DNA of 64,000 nt from an uncultured Collinsella sp. GTDB lineage: Bacteria; Actinomycetota; Coriobacteriia; Coriobacteriales; Coriobacteriaceae. Location of the stretch: positions 43,277 through 107,276 of the forward strand of contig UQIV01000004.1 of the NCBI GenBank assembly GCA_900541205.1, in the 5' to 3' direction. The number at the start of each line of letters is the position of its first letter. Positions within the stretch are counted from its first letter, which is position 1. Made by a program: the position numbers and the translations under genes. Under the pieces are notes generated by a model. That model worked only from the letters and a program-made list of their open reading frames with translations, did not search any database and was not told the DNA's origin. Shown piece after piece: positions 8,571 to 16,672 of this stretch.

Positions 8571-8727
8571 CTAGTCAAACGGGACACCCTTGGCACTTGG
8601 GGACGTTCCTTATGTGCCGGCCTTTTAGGAACGTCCCCAAGTGTCGGCAGATTGGGACAGTCCTTCTCGCCAAACGTTAAAGACTGTCCCCAATGACTAG
8701 TCATTTAAGAACGTCCCCAATGACTAG
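8544..8727. repeat. Nested GGGGAC inverted-repeat cluster (REP-like)
   Basis: The outer arms at 8544-8577 and 8694-8727 are perfect 34-bp inverted repeats containing CATTGGGGACGTTC. Inside them, 8594-8610 pairs with 8627-8643 (CACTTGGGGACGTTCCT and its complement), and 8651-8665 pairs imperfectly with 8679-8693 (ATTGGGACAGTC form). Related pieces occur near 27048-27092, 31977-32015, 33484-33525, 39161-39190 and 47806-47828. The left outer arm overlaps the 3' end of the EIIB gene. Confidence 0.85.
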
Positions 8728-8730
8728 GTA

Positions 8731-8764
8731 GAAAAACGCCCGTCGGCAGTGGTGCCGGCGGGCG
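8731..8764 (-). terminator. Terminator of galM
   Basis: On the minus strand GCGCCCGCCGGC pairs with GCCGACGGGCG and runs into TTTTTC, 29 bases after the galM stop. Confidence 0.85.
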
Positions 8765-8792
8765 CTGCTGTGCGATATGTTGCGTTGTGGGC

Positions 8793-9845
8793 TTAGTGCC
8801 TCATAAAGTGGTATTCGATCACATTGCTGTAGGGGTGACCCGGGCCCACAATGCCCTGCGGGAACAGCGGCTGGTGCGGTGTGTCGGGGTACATCTCTGC
8901 CTCGAGGGCAAAGCCAGCGCCCCAGCCATAGTTGGCATCGTCCTTGGCGTGCTCGTCGCCCAGCCAGTTGCCGGTGTAGAGCTGCACGCCCGGGGCGGTG
9001 GTGTAGTAATCCAACTCACGACCGGTCCACATCTCCTCGACGTGCAGGGCGCGGCGCAGATTACGGCCGTACTGATAGCCATCGATGCACAGGCAGTGGT
9101 CGTAGCCGCGTGCCTGCTTAATCTGGGGATCGTCGGCCTCCATGCCAGGCGCGACGGGGCGCAGCTCACGGAAGTCAAACGGCGTGCCCTCGACCGGAGC
9201 GATCTCGCCGGTGGGGATATTCTGCTCGTTGATGGGCAGGTAGTGGGCAGCGTTGGCAACAAAGAAGTGCTCGCAGTCCATGCCGGCGTTATGGCCGGCA
9301 AGGTTAAAGTACGTGTGGTTGGTCATGGACACGTAGGTGGCGCGGTCGCTCTCGCAACCATACTCGATGCGGAAGACGCCGGTGCGCGTAACGGTAAACA
9401 CAGCCGTAAAGATTCGGTTGCCGGGCAGGCCCAGCTCGCCATCCTTAAGCGAGGTGGTCATGCGCACGGCGTTGTGAGTCTCGTCGAGCTCAACGTCCCA
9501 TACGCGCTTGTGCAGGCCGTGCTCAAGATCGCTGTGTAGGTTGTTGGCGCCTTCGTTGGCCGGCATATGCCAGTCCGTGCCGGCGATGGTGATCGTGGCA
9601 CCTGCAGTGCGGTTGGCCACAGGCCCGATGGTTGCGCCAAAGCAGGCGGGGTTGTCAAAGTAATCCTCGAGCTTATCGAAGCCCAGCACCACATCGCGCA
9701 CGTTGCCGGGAATGTCGGGCACATCGATACCCAGCACGGTGGCGCCATAGTCCATAATGCGAACGCAGATCTCGGGCCCGTTGAGGGTGTAACGATGAAC
9801 GGGGGTACCGCACGGCGCGGTGCCGAAAAGCTCGGAAGTGATCAT
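8793..9845 (-). CDS. galM: Aldose 1-epimerase (galactose mutarotase)
   Basis: A 350-residue GalM enzyme interconverting alpha and beta anomers of galactose or glucose in the cytoplasm; it supplies alpha-galactose to GalK of the Leloir route. Motifs include GATIGPVANRTAGATI, NNLHSDLEHGLHKR, and NHTYFNLAGH with the catalytic His. The C-terminal half contains the GLALEAEMYPD-like motif GFALEAEMYPDTPHQ and ends in a typical Y-HF tail. I chose the ATG at 9845 (MITSELFG), which has AGGAACC upstream and gives the usual length; the in-frame start 20 codons earlier gives an unlikely leader. Its partners galK and galT lie 24 kb away. Confidence 0.92.
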   Translation of the reverse strand: MITSELFGTAPCGTPVHRYTLNGPEICVRIMDYGATVLGIDVPDIPGNVRDVVLGFDKLEDYFDNPACFGATIGPVANRTAGATITIAGTDWHMPANEGANNLHSDLEHGLHKRVWDVELDETHNAVRMTTSLKDGELGLPGNRIFTAVFTVTRTGVFRIEYGCESDRATYVSMTNHTYFNLAGHNAGMDCEHFFVANAAHYLPINEQNIPTGEIAPVEGTPFDFRELRPVAPGMEADDPQIKQARGYDHCLCIDGYQYGRNLRRALHVEEMWTGRELDYYTTAPGVQLYTGNWLGDEHAKDDANYGWGAGFALEAEMYPDTPHQPLFPQGIVGPGHPYSNVIEYHFMRH

Positions 9846-10051
9846 TTGGTTCCTAACATCGAGGTATTTCCGACAAACTGTAGCGCGAACAGGCGAGATT
9901 ATCACTACACCCCACTAAAGCAGGGGGTATTTTTCTCAAAAAAGTGATGATTGGAGCTGTGCGGGCGTTCATTTTTGACGCGCGCGAGTCTGATACAATT
10001 TGTTCGTTATTGTTTGAATGATATGCACGCATAGAACGGCGAGGATTCATC

Positions 10052-10816
10052 GTGATTAAGGCAGAGCGACAGGATAAGGTTCGTCAGCTGCTCGAAGAGC
10101 AGGGCACGGTCTCGGTCAAGGAGATTTCGGATGCGTTAGGTGTCTCGGATATGACGATCCGCCGCGACCTCGAAGAACTTGCGAGCCTAGGCGAGATCGA
10201 GCGCGTGCACGGCGGAGCCCGCAGTGCACAGGGCCGTCCCCACGCTATGCTGCGCCATGAGTATTCGCACAGCGAAAAGCGCACCAAGCATGCCGAGGAA
10301 AAGCTGCAGATTGCGCGCCGTGCTGTGGAGCTTATCGAGGAAGGCTCGACCATCTTTTTGGGCACGGGCACTACGGTGGAGCAGATGGCCTCGATGCTGC
10401 CGGCGTTTCGCCTGCGCATTGTGACCAATTCGCTTTCGGTGTTTAACCTGCTCGAGGCGCGCGAAGACTGCGACCTGTGCCTCGTGGGCGGTATGTACCG
10501 TCGCCGCACCGCCGCTTTTGTGGGGCCAACGGCCGAGGATACTCTGCGTGCGTTGGGTATCGATGCGGCGTTTATCGGCGCCAACGGCATTCTGGATGGC
10601 GACGTGTCTACGTCTAATATGGATGAGGGTCGTATTCAGCAGCTCGCCTTTAGCAAGGCCGACTCGCGCTATCTGATCGCCGACTCCAGCAAGATCGGCA
10701 AGCGCGACTTCTACACCTTCTGCCGCTTGGACAATTTGGACGCCGTGGTGTGCGAGCCGGGTATCGCCGCCGAGGATCGTGTCGCCATCGAGGAACACAC
10801 GCAGGTCATCTGCTAG
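10052..10816 (+). CDS. DeoR-family regulator (LacR/FruR-like)
   Basis: A 254-residue DeoR-family regulator. The N-terminal HTH (residues 3-60: ERQDKVRQLL, VKEISDALGVSDMTIRRDL, LGEIERVHGGA) is followed by a sugar-phosphate sensor domain (about 75-235) with the FLGTGTTVEQMA and NSLSVFNLL motifs. LacR-type proteins respond to tagatose-6-P or fructose-1-P. It starts at GTG. Upstream lie TTTGTTCG and TTGTTTGAA elements at 9999-10019 that may be its own sites, and similar TGTTC/GAACA sequences precede lacF and lacA. I infer, without proof, that it controls the tagatose-6-P genes. Confidence 0.85.
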   Translation: MIKAERQDKVRQLLEEQGTVSVKEISDALGVSDMTIRRDLEELASLGEIERVHGGARSAQGRPHAMLRHEYSHSEKRTKHAEEKLQIARRAVELIEEGSTIFLGTGTTVEQMASMLPAFRLRIVTNSLSVFNLLEAREDCDLCLVGGMYRRRTAAFVGPTAEDTLRALGIDAAFIGANGILDGDVSTSNMDEGRIQQLAFSKADSRYLIADSSKIGKRDFYTFCRLDNLDAVVCEPGIAAEDRVAIEEHTQVIC

Positions 10817-10914
10817 CTAACGCTGCAGACGATACTTCTGCTCTCTGCCGGGGCGGGGATTATCGCTTCAATATGACACGCAAATGTGCTCGGGCCAAGT
10901 ATTCAGCTTGTGGG

Positions 10915-11220
10915 CTAGACCAGGCGGGCGTAGTCCTGTGACTGATGAAAGATGTGGGCGATATAGATTGTTTCGTGCTCAAACTTGTAAAGACACACGT
11001 AGTTGTTGACGGGAAACGATCGGTAATTACGTGCAGCCAGCTCTTGCATGTGCGAGAGGGGACGTAGGAGCGGCTGCTCGCGAAGCGGATCAAGCTGATA
11101 TTCAAACTCAGCGACAAAATTGCCTGCTGTGCGCGGATTCTTGAGGATTTGGGCAAGGTATCCGACAATACTCTCGTACTCATATCGCGCGCTTTTGAGG
11201 ATTACGACGTTATAGGTCAT
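10915..11220 (-). CDS. RelE/ParE-family toxin
   Basis: A 101-residue protein with the RelE/ParE fold: MTYNVVILKSARYEYESIVGYL at the start, a basic PLLRPLSHM region, and the C-terminal YIAHIFHQSQDYARL strand typical of plasmid-stabilisation toxins. It probably cleaves ribosome-bound mRNA or inhibits gyrase; which cannot be told from sequence. Its start lies inside the end of the antitoxin gene (11-base overlap), so the pair is translationally coupled. Confidence 0.83.
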   Translation of the reverse strand: MTYNVVILKSARYEYESIVGYLAQILKNPRTAGNFVAEFEYQLDPLREQPLLRPLSHMQELAARNYRSFPVNNYVCLYKFEHETIYIAHIFHQSQDYARLV

Positions 11221-11476
11221 ATTTGTCTCGTATCGAAGCCGCGAAGGATTCGTAATCGCTGTAGTCGCCTTGCGATATTTCGTCTTCTGCCATCATCATA
11301 CGAGACAGCAGTTTTGCCTTGGCGATTTCTTCTTGCATGAGGCGATACTGGTCGCTGCTGATGCAGTGCATGGTCTCGTAGCCGTTCTTGGTTACGGTGA
11401 CGTCGCGCTCAGACTCAACAAGTGCGGTGAATGTGGCAGTGTCCTTCATGTCTCGGACGGGCACACAAGCGGACAT
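11210..11476 (-). CDS. Phd/YefM-family antitoxin
   Basis: An 88-residue antitoxin: MSACVPVRDMKDTATFTALV, then VTVTKNGYETMHCIS, is the Phd/YefM DNA-binding N-terminal half, and the polar C-terminal half is the likely toxin-binding tail. I chose the ATG at 11476 because AAGGAGG lies seven bases upstream; an earlier in-frame Met has no such site. It precedes and overlaps the RelE-like gene. The protein is expected to repress its own promoter and neutralise the toxin. Confidence 0.83.
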   Translation of the reverse strand: MSACVPVRDMKDTATFTALVESERDVTVTKNGYETMHCISSDQYRLMQEEIAKAKLLSRMMMAEDEISQGDYSDYESFAASIRDKYDL

Positions 11477-11543
11477 GGGTACCTCCTTTGCGTCGTGGCA
11501 TAATTGTACCACGGTGTGTCCAAGCGACCGGTACCGTCGAATC

Positions 11544-11761
11544 GTCTCAATCTGTAACAGTTGGGATCGAAAAACTCGGCTAGATGTTACAGATTGAGAT
11601 TAAAGGGATTGACCTGTGGCGTTTGTCTCGATCTGTAACAGTTAGACGGTCGAAAGTGGGCTACGTGTTACAGATTGAGATCTTTCAGCCCTGGTCGCCC
11701 GTTCGTCTAAATCTATAACAGTTAGGATTGAAAATCCCTGCTAGATGTTACAAATCGAGAC
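11544..11761. repeat. 57-bp palindromic repeat, triple array
   Basis: Three units at 11544-11600, 11625-11680 and 11705-11761 each carry ~16-bp terminal inverted repeats, GTCTCAATCTGTAACA and its complement, with 24-25 bp between units (period 80-81). They fill the 377-bp gap between the antitoxin gene and lacG1. Other copies are at 16438-16573, 21446-21583 and 47839-47976. No coding sequence is seen in the gap. Confidence 0.92.
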
Positions 11762-11783
11762 AAACGGCCTGCACGGGCCGAGC

Positions 11784-11830
11784 AAAAAAATAGGCCGCAT
11801 GCGAACCCGTGGAGGGATTCGCATGCGGCC
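11784..11830 (-). terminator. Terminator of lacE1-lacG1
   Basis: On the minus strand GGCCGCATGCGAA pairs with TTCGCATGCGGCC and ends in TTTTTTT, 22 bases past the lacG1 stop. Confidence 0.87.
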
Positions 11831-11852
11831 GACAGGGGGTATGCGGCAAAAG

Positions 11853-13274
11853 TTAGGCCATAAGCAGGCCGGTCTCCGAGACGTTCTTGTACCAGTACGC
11901 GCTCGCCTTGGGATAGCGCTTCTGGGTCTCAAAGTCGATGTAGAACAGGCCATAGCGCTTGTTATAGCCGTTGGTCCAGGAGAACTGGTCCTGCAGCGAC
12001 CACACGAAGTAACCGTCGACGTTCACGCCGCCGTCGATTGCCTTGAGAATCCATGCGAGATGCTGACGCATGTAGTCGATGCGAGGGGCGTCGTCGATAA
12101 AGCCGTCCTCAAAGTCGTCCTTATAGCCCATGCCGTTCTCGGTGATGTAGATCTTCTTGTAGTTGGGGTAATCGTTCTTAATGCGGAGCAGCAGGTCGTA
12201 GAGACCCTCGGGATAGATAATCCAGTCCCAATCGGTGGTGGGTACGCCTTTGCGCACGCATGACTCGCCCACGCCCTTGAGGAACCAGCGCGAGGAGCCC
12301 TTGTCGCCGGTGCCATTGTGGTTGATGTCGTTTTCGCCCTCGGCGGCACGCAGGAACTGGCACTTGTAGGTGTTGACGCCCAGGCAATCGTTGTAGGGGA
12401 GCGCGGCGGTCAGCGCGGCGATGTCCTCGTCGCGGACGTCGAGCTCGCCGCCGGCGATATGGGCCAGCTTGGTCGCAGCCTCCATGGTGTCGGCTGCATA
12501 GTGGCCGCGGAAGGTGGCGTCGAGTACCCAGCGGTTGTTGATGACGTCGGCCATGCGAGCTGCCTCGCAGTCGGCGGCGTTGTTGGGATCGAGGGGATAC
12601 TTGGGCTCCAGGTTCTGGACAATGCCGATCTCACCCTCAAAGCCGCCCTCATGGAAGGCGACGACGGCCTTGGCGTGGGCCACCATCATGTTGTGCATGA
12701 GCTGGAAGGCCTTGTCCAGGCGATACTTCTCGCCGTGCGGCCAGTTGCCGACGATAAAGCTGCCCTCGGCGGTTGCGGGAATCTCGTTAAACGTGAACCA
12801 GTGCTTGACCTCGGTGAACTCGGCAAAGCAGAACTTGGCGTACTCGACAAAGGCGTCGATCGTCGTGCGCGTCAGGAAGCCCTCGCCGCCGTCCTGGTAA
12901 AAGGCCTCGGGCGTATCAAAGTGATCGAGCGTGACATAGGGGATAACGCCGGCTTTGTTGCAGGTGGCGAAAAGCTCATGATAGAAGGCGACACCCTCGT
13001 GGTTGATCTCGCCAGTGCCGTTGGGGAAGATGCGGCTCCAAGCGATGGAGACGCGGATACCGTTGATGCCGAAGCGCTGGCACAGGTCGATATCGACCGG
13101 GTACTTGTTGTAGAAATCGCTTGCGGGATCGGGGGAGAAGCGACCCTGAGCTGCCAGGAAATCGTCCCAGGGCACTTTGCCCTTGCCGTGCGTGCGGGTC
13201 TCGCCCTCAACCTGGTAAGCGGCGGTGGCGCCGCCAAACACAAAGCCGTCGGGGAACTGCATGGGGTTGGTCAT
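11853..13274 (-). CDS. lacG: 6-phospho-beta-galactosidase (GH1), copy 1
   Basis: A 473-residue GH1 hydrolase that splits PTS-imported lactose-6'-phosphate or related beta-galactosides into galactose-6-P and the aglycone. The acid/base is E164 in FTFNEI and the nucleophile E379 in YITENG. The phosphate/galactose site reads SWTNGYNKRYG (S432, W433, K439, Y441), offset by four from the L. lactis LacG residues S428/W429/K435/Y437. The Trp favours a galactoside over a glucoside. It lies downstream of lacE1 with a hairpin between them, both opposite the LacI gene at 15405. Confidence 0.9.
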   Translation of the reverse strand: MTNPMQFPDGFVFGGATAAYQVEGETRTHGKGKVPWDDFLAAQGRFSPDPASDFYNKYPVDIDLCQRFGINGIRVSIAWSRIFPNGTGEINHEGVAFYHELFATCNKAGVIPYVTLDHFDTPEAFYQDGGEGFLTRTTIDAFVEYAKFCFAEFTEVKHWFTFNEIPATAEGSFIVGNWPHGEKYRLDKAFQLMHNMMVAHAKAVVAFHEGGFEGEIGIVQNLEPKYPLDPNNAADCEAARMADVINNRWVLDATFRGHYAADTMEAATKLAHIAGGELDVRDEDIAALTAALPYNDCLGVNTYKCQFLRAAEGENDINHNGTGDKGSSRWFLKGVGESCVRKGVPTTDWDWIIYPEGLYDLLLRIKNDYPNYKKIYITENGMGYKDDFEDGFIDDAPRIDYMRQHLAWILKAIDGGVNVDGYFVWSLQDQFSWTNGYNKRYGLFYIDFETQKRYPKASAYWYKNVSETGLLMA

Positions 13275-13308
13275 GAGTCATCCTTTCTGTGGGATTCGAA
13301 TAGGGAGA

Positions 13309-13335
13309 GGTGCCCGAACTGGGGATCCGGGCACC
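13309..13335 (-). other. Intercistronic hairpin lacE1/lacG1
   Basis: GGTGCCCG and CGGGCACC form an 8-bp stem in the 76-base gap between lacE1 and lacG1. No T-tract follows, so it is more likely a stability or attenuation element than a full terminator. Confidence 0.6.
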
Positions 13336-13350
13336 AACAGAGGGAGGAAC

Positions 13351-15129
13351 CTAGTCGAGGTTCTCGCGGAGCCACTTGATGGCGCCAGCGGGGTCGCGAG
13401 TAAGGTCGATATATTCCTTACCGCGCGGGGCGAGCAGCTTAATGCCCAGGCGATCGGTGTCGGCCTTCATGTCGTTGTAGTAGCTACGGACCTGCGGGGC
13501 AAGCACGATAACGTCGTACTGATCCATGATGGCAGTGTGCTGGCCATAGGCGCCTGCGGAGGAAGCGATGTTCTCTCCGGTCTGCGCGGCACCTTCCTTG
13601 ATGGCGTTGGCAAGCATGGCAGAGGTGCCGGCGCCGGCGCACAGGACGAGGACCTTCAGACCGTCGACATCCTTCTTAGCGGATGCATCGGCAGCGGGCT
13701 CGGGCTGATCGGCGACAGGCTTGCTGTCAGCGGCAGCGGCGGTCGGCTCGACGGCAGCGGTGGCCTGCTCGACAGCGGGCGCAGAGGTGCTGGCGGCGAT
13801 GGTGGCAGCACCATCGGACTCGAGACCCAGCTCGGCGGCGCGCTCGGCTTCCTGGTCGCAGAGCAGCTTATCGTATGCCTTCAAGAACGGCAGGTAGATG
13901 ATGGCGTCCAGCAAGATGATGATCGCGACAAATACCAGGGCGATAAGCTGGAAGTTCGTGGTGATGAAGATGCCGATGGGGGCAGGGGTAGCCCAAGGCA
14001 CCACGAAGGAGAAGCCGTTCATGCCCACGTTGTCGATAAAGAACTTGGCAACACTTACGTTGACGCAGCCGGCGGCAACAAAGGGGATGAGCATGTAGGG
14101 GTTGAGGATCATGGGCGCGCCAAAGAGCAGCGGTTCGTTGACGGCGAAGGCAACAGGAACAATCGAGGCCTTACCGACGGCTTTGAGCTGCTTGGACTTC
14201 ATAAAGAGAATCAGCAGAAGCGGAACGATGAACGTGGCGCCGGTGCCGCCGAACTCACCCACGAGCGACATGTTAAAGGTGAGGGAGTGGGCGGGGTGGC
14301 CACCGGCCAGCAGAACCTGCAGGTTCTCGGCCTGGTTGGCAAGACGGATGGGGTCGATGCCCGGCTGGACAATCGAAGGGCCGTGGACACCGATGAACCA
14401 GAAGAACGCGGTGGCTGCCTGAATAAGGATGAGTCCGGGGTAGGTCTCTGCCGCAGTGAAGAGCGGGGAGAGCAGTTTGATAAGCAGCTCGGAGAACGGA
14501 ACGCCCATGAGGTTGCGCACAACCACATCGATGATGCCGCAAATGATGACAGCGCCACCGAAGGGGATGATGTCGCGGAAGTTCTGTGCGATGGCGCCCG
14601 GAACCTCCTTGGGCAGCTTAATGGTCAGATCGCGCGAGACGCAGAACTTATAGACCCACACGGTAATGAACGCGGCGATATAGGCCGAGAACAGACCGCG
14701 CGTACCCATGCTGGTGCAATCGAAGACAGAAAGCTCGGAGCCGTTGAACTTGGTGGTGAACTGCGTAACAGCGAGCAGCAGCATGCTGCACTGGGCGGCA
14801 ACCATGGTGGAGCCGTCGTTGAGCACCTTGCCGGCGGGCATGCGACGGTTCATGGAAGCCGTAAAGTTCTTGGCGGTGGTGCCGGCAACCATGATGCCCA
14901 TGACGCCCATGGTGAAGTTGTACAGCTTGTTGCACCAGTCGATGAGCGGCTGGGGCAACGTGATTCCAACTACGCCGGGAAGGGTGGCGATCAGCAGAAA
15001 GATCGAAGAGGTAAGGACGATGGGCATGCACCCAAGGAATCCGTCTTTGATGGCCTGGAGGTAGATGTTTCTCGAGATCTTCTCGAAGAACGGTTGATGC
15101 TTTTCGAGCATCTTTACGATGGCGTCCAT
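13351..15129 (-). CDS. lacE: Lactose-family PTS EIICB, copy 1
   Basis: A 592-residue membrane permease of the lactose/cellobiose PTS family. The EIIC domain (about residues 1-440) starts with the conserved KHQPFFEKISRNIYLQAIKDGF and includes FFWFIGVHGPSIV, GGTGATF and NEPLLFGAPMILNP. A linker rich in Ala/Glu/Pro (about 445-487) leads to the EIIB domain, whose phosphocysteine is C497 in VLVLCAGAGTS. It needs an EIIA; the only one seen is LacF at 26557. It forms an operon with lacG1, divergent from a LacI gene, with operator palindromes between them. Confidence 0.9.
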   Translation of the reverse strand: MDAIVKMLEKHQPFFEKISRNIYLQAIKDGFLGCMPIVLTSSIFLLIATLPGVVGITLPQPLIDWCNKLYNFTMGVMGIMVAGTTAKNFTASMNRRMPAGKVLNDGSTMVAAQCSMLLLAVTQFTTKFNGSELSVFDCTSMGTRGLFSAYIAAFITVWVYKFCVSRDLTIKLPKEVPGAIAQNFRDIIPFGGAVIICGIIDVVVRNLMGVPFSELLIKLLSPLFTAAETYPGLILIQAATAFFWFIGVHGPSIVQPGIDPIRLANQAENLQVLLAGGHPAHSLTFNMSLVGEFGGTGATFIVPLLLILFMKSKQLKAVGKASIVPVAFAVNEPLLFGAPMILNPYMLIPFVAAGCVNVSVAKFFIDNVGMNGFSFVVPWATPAPIGIFITTNFQLIALVFVAIIILLDAIIYLPFLKAYDKLLCDQEAERAAELGLESDGAATIAASTSAPAVEQATAAVEPTAAAADSKPVADQPEPAADASAKKDVDGLKVLVLCAGAGTSAMLANAIKEGAAQTGENIASSAGAYGQHTAIMDQYDVIVLAPQVRSYYNDMKADTDRLGIKLLAPRGKEYIDLTRDPAGAIKWLRENLD

Positions 15130-15234
15130 AGAGCTCCTTTGCTACTTGATGCGCGATGCATGTGGATGGAACTGGTCGTCGATGGATGGTCAGGACTGCC
15201 CGGAAACCTTCCTGCTTAAGGAAGGCATTGCGAA

Positions 15235-15274
15235 ATGACAACGTTGTCATTTCGTTAATGACAACGTAAGACAT
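15235..15274. promoter_or_regulatory. LacI operators of module 1
   Basis: ATGACAACGTTGTCAT (15235-15250) is a perfect 16-bp palindrome. A second site, ATGACAACGTAAGACAT, is at 15258-15274. They are 23 bp apart, about two helical turns, in the divergent region between lacE1 and its LacI gene. Confidence 0.75.
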
Positions 15275-15404
15275 TTTTGGAAGAGCAACAAGGATATACG
15301 GGTGAGCGGTCGATATTGTCCGGTAAACGGTTGATTTGTCAGTCGGGCAGGTAGTGTATGCTAGAACGCAAAAAGCAAGCGATGCAAAACCGACTGGAGA
15401 AGTA

Positions 15405-16415
15405 GTGGCAACGATGGACAAGAAAAATGTCTCAATGAACGATGTGGCGATTGCTGCGGGTGTTTCTCTCAAGACGGTTTCGCGTGTGATCAACGAGCCC
15501 GATAGCGTGCGAGAGTCGACACGCGATAAGGTTCATTCCGCAATGGAGGCGCTCGGGTTTCGAACCAACTTTGCCGCGCGTTCGCTCAAGTTGGGCCGTT
15601 ACGGGTGCATTGGCGTGGTGCTGTTCCACTTGTCGGGCGGTGCCGTGGACATGATTGACGGTATCGCAGATGCCGCCGAAGAACGCGGCTTTGCGCTCAC
15701 GATGATCAAAAAGCGGGCGGGGGAGAAGATGACCCTTGCCGAAGCGGCGCGTAGGATGTCGCAGCTGCCTGTTGATGGCATGATCTTCAACCTGCGTCAG
15801 ATGGTCGATGACTTTGATACTTTTGAGGCACCGAAAGACCTCAAGACGGTGATTATCACACCGATGGAACATCCTACCTGCTCCACCGTCAGTGACGACC
15901 AAGAGGGCGGCGCGCGCATGGCGTGCGAGTACTTCTTGAACCACGGGCATAAAAACGTGTACTTCGTCTCTGGTAAGAAAGAGTCGTTGTCGAGCCAGTG
16001 CCGTATGAAAGGTTGGCGTGCGGCACTCGAGGCGCGTGGCATTGAGCCGCCCGAGCCTCTGCAAGGCGATTGGAATGCGGATAGTGGCTATGCCGCGGGC
16101 CTTGTGCTTGCCGATAAGCCCGATTGCACGGCGGTCCTCGCTGCTAACGACTGCATGGCAAACGGCGTGATGATGGCTCTACGTGACAAAGGGCTCAGTG
16201 TGCCCAATGATGTGTCCGTGATCGGCTTCGACGATGAGCTCTATAAGACGATTCCCAACTCGATTCTGACGTCGGTGAAGTTTCGCCACCGCGAGCTGGG
16301 CGTCCGTGCGCTCAACGAGGTCGTCGCGGGTCTGGAAGCTCCGAGCTCCAGAAGCCGTACGCTCGTCTCGGGCGTGTTGGTCGAGCGTTCCAGCGTAAAG
16401 GACTTGCGGGCGTAG
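15405..16415 (+). CDS. LacI-family regulator of module 1
   Basis: A ~336-residue LacI/GalR-family repressor. The HTH (MNDVAIAAGVSLKTVSRVINE) is at about residues 10-30, followed by a hinge helix (FAARSLK) and a periplasmic-binding-protein-like sensor domain (about 65-330). The recognition-helix pair at the LacI Y17/Q18 positions is L-K, unlike the other three copies in this window (R-Q, E-Q, Q-Q). GTG 15405 has GGAG five bases upstream; ATG 15414 is the alternative start. It is divergent from lacE1-lacG1, and ATGACAACGTTGTCAT lies between them, so it very likely controls that operon. Confidence 0.88.
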   Translation: MATMDKKNVSMNDVAIAAGVSLKTVSRVINEPDSVRESTRDKVHSAMEALGFRTNFAARSLKLGRYGCIGVVLFHLSGGAVDMIDGIADAAEERGFALTMIKKRAGEKMTLAEAARRMSQLPVDGMIFNLRQMVDDFDTFEAPKDLKTVIITPMEHPTCSTVSDDQEGGARMACEYFLNHGHKNVYFVSGKKESLSSQCRMKGWRAALEARGIEPPEPLQGDWNADSGYAAGLVLADKPDCTAVLAANDCMANGVMMALRDKGLSVPNDVSVIGFDDELYKTIPNSILTSVKFRHRELGVRALNEVVAGLEAPSSRSRTLVSGVLVERSSVKDLRA

Positions 16416-16437
16416 ACGTGCTCGGCCTATTCCGTTT

Positions 16438-16573
16438 GTCTCGATCTGTAACAACTAGACGGTCAAAAGTGGTCTACATGTTACAGATTGAGATTTTCGG
16501 CTTGGCCTGTGCGTTCATCTCGATCTGTAACAGCTAGGACCGAAAAACTCGGCTAGATGTTACAGATTAAGAT
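16438..16573. repeat. 57-bp palindromic repeat, pair
   Basis: Units at 16438-16494 and 16517-16573 have arms GTCTCGATCTGTAACA / TGTTACAGATTGAGA and ATCTCGATCTGTAACA / TGTTACAGATTAAGAT. The pair lies between the convergent ends of the module 1 LacI gene and lacE2. Confidence 0.92.
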
Positions 16574-16600
16574 GAACAGGAGGACGGGTGCGGTCTAAAC

Positions 16601-16645
16601 AAAATGGCCCGCGCATCACGCATCGATGCACGGGCCATTTTTTTT
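16601..16645. terminator. Bidirectional terminator between LacI-1 and lacE2
   Basis: AAAATGGCCCG pairs with CGGGCCATTTT around a GCATCACGCATCGATGCA region. T-tracts occur on both strands, so it can end both convergent transcripts. Confidence 0.85.
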
Positions 16646-16672
16646 CTGCGAGCGGCAGGTGGCGTCAGCGTC

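Noticed and set aside
11544..11761. CRISPR array made of the 57-bp repeats
   Set aside because: The units are internally palindromic with diverged centres, and the same pairs recur at four loci; this is an interspersed palindrome family.
13225..15219. 664-residue plus-strand open frame opposite lacE1
   Set aside because: It is the antisense shadow of a clear EIICB gene in GC-rich DNA, with low-complexity Gly/Asp/His-rich translation and no ribosome site.
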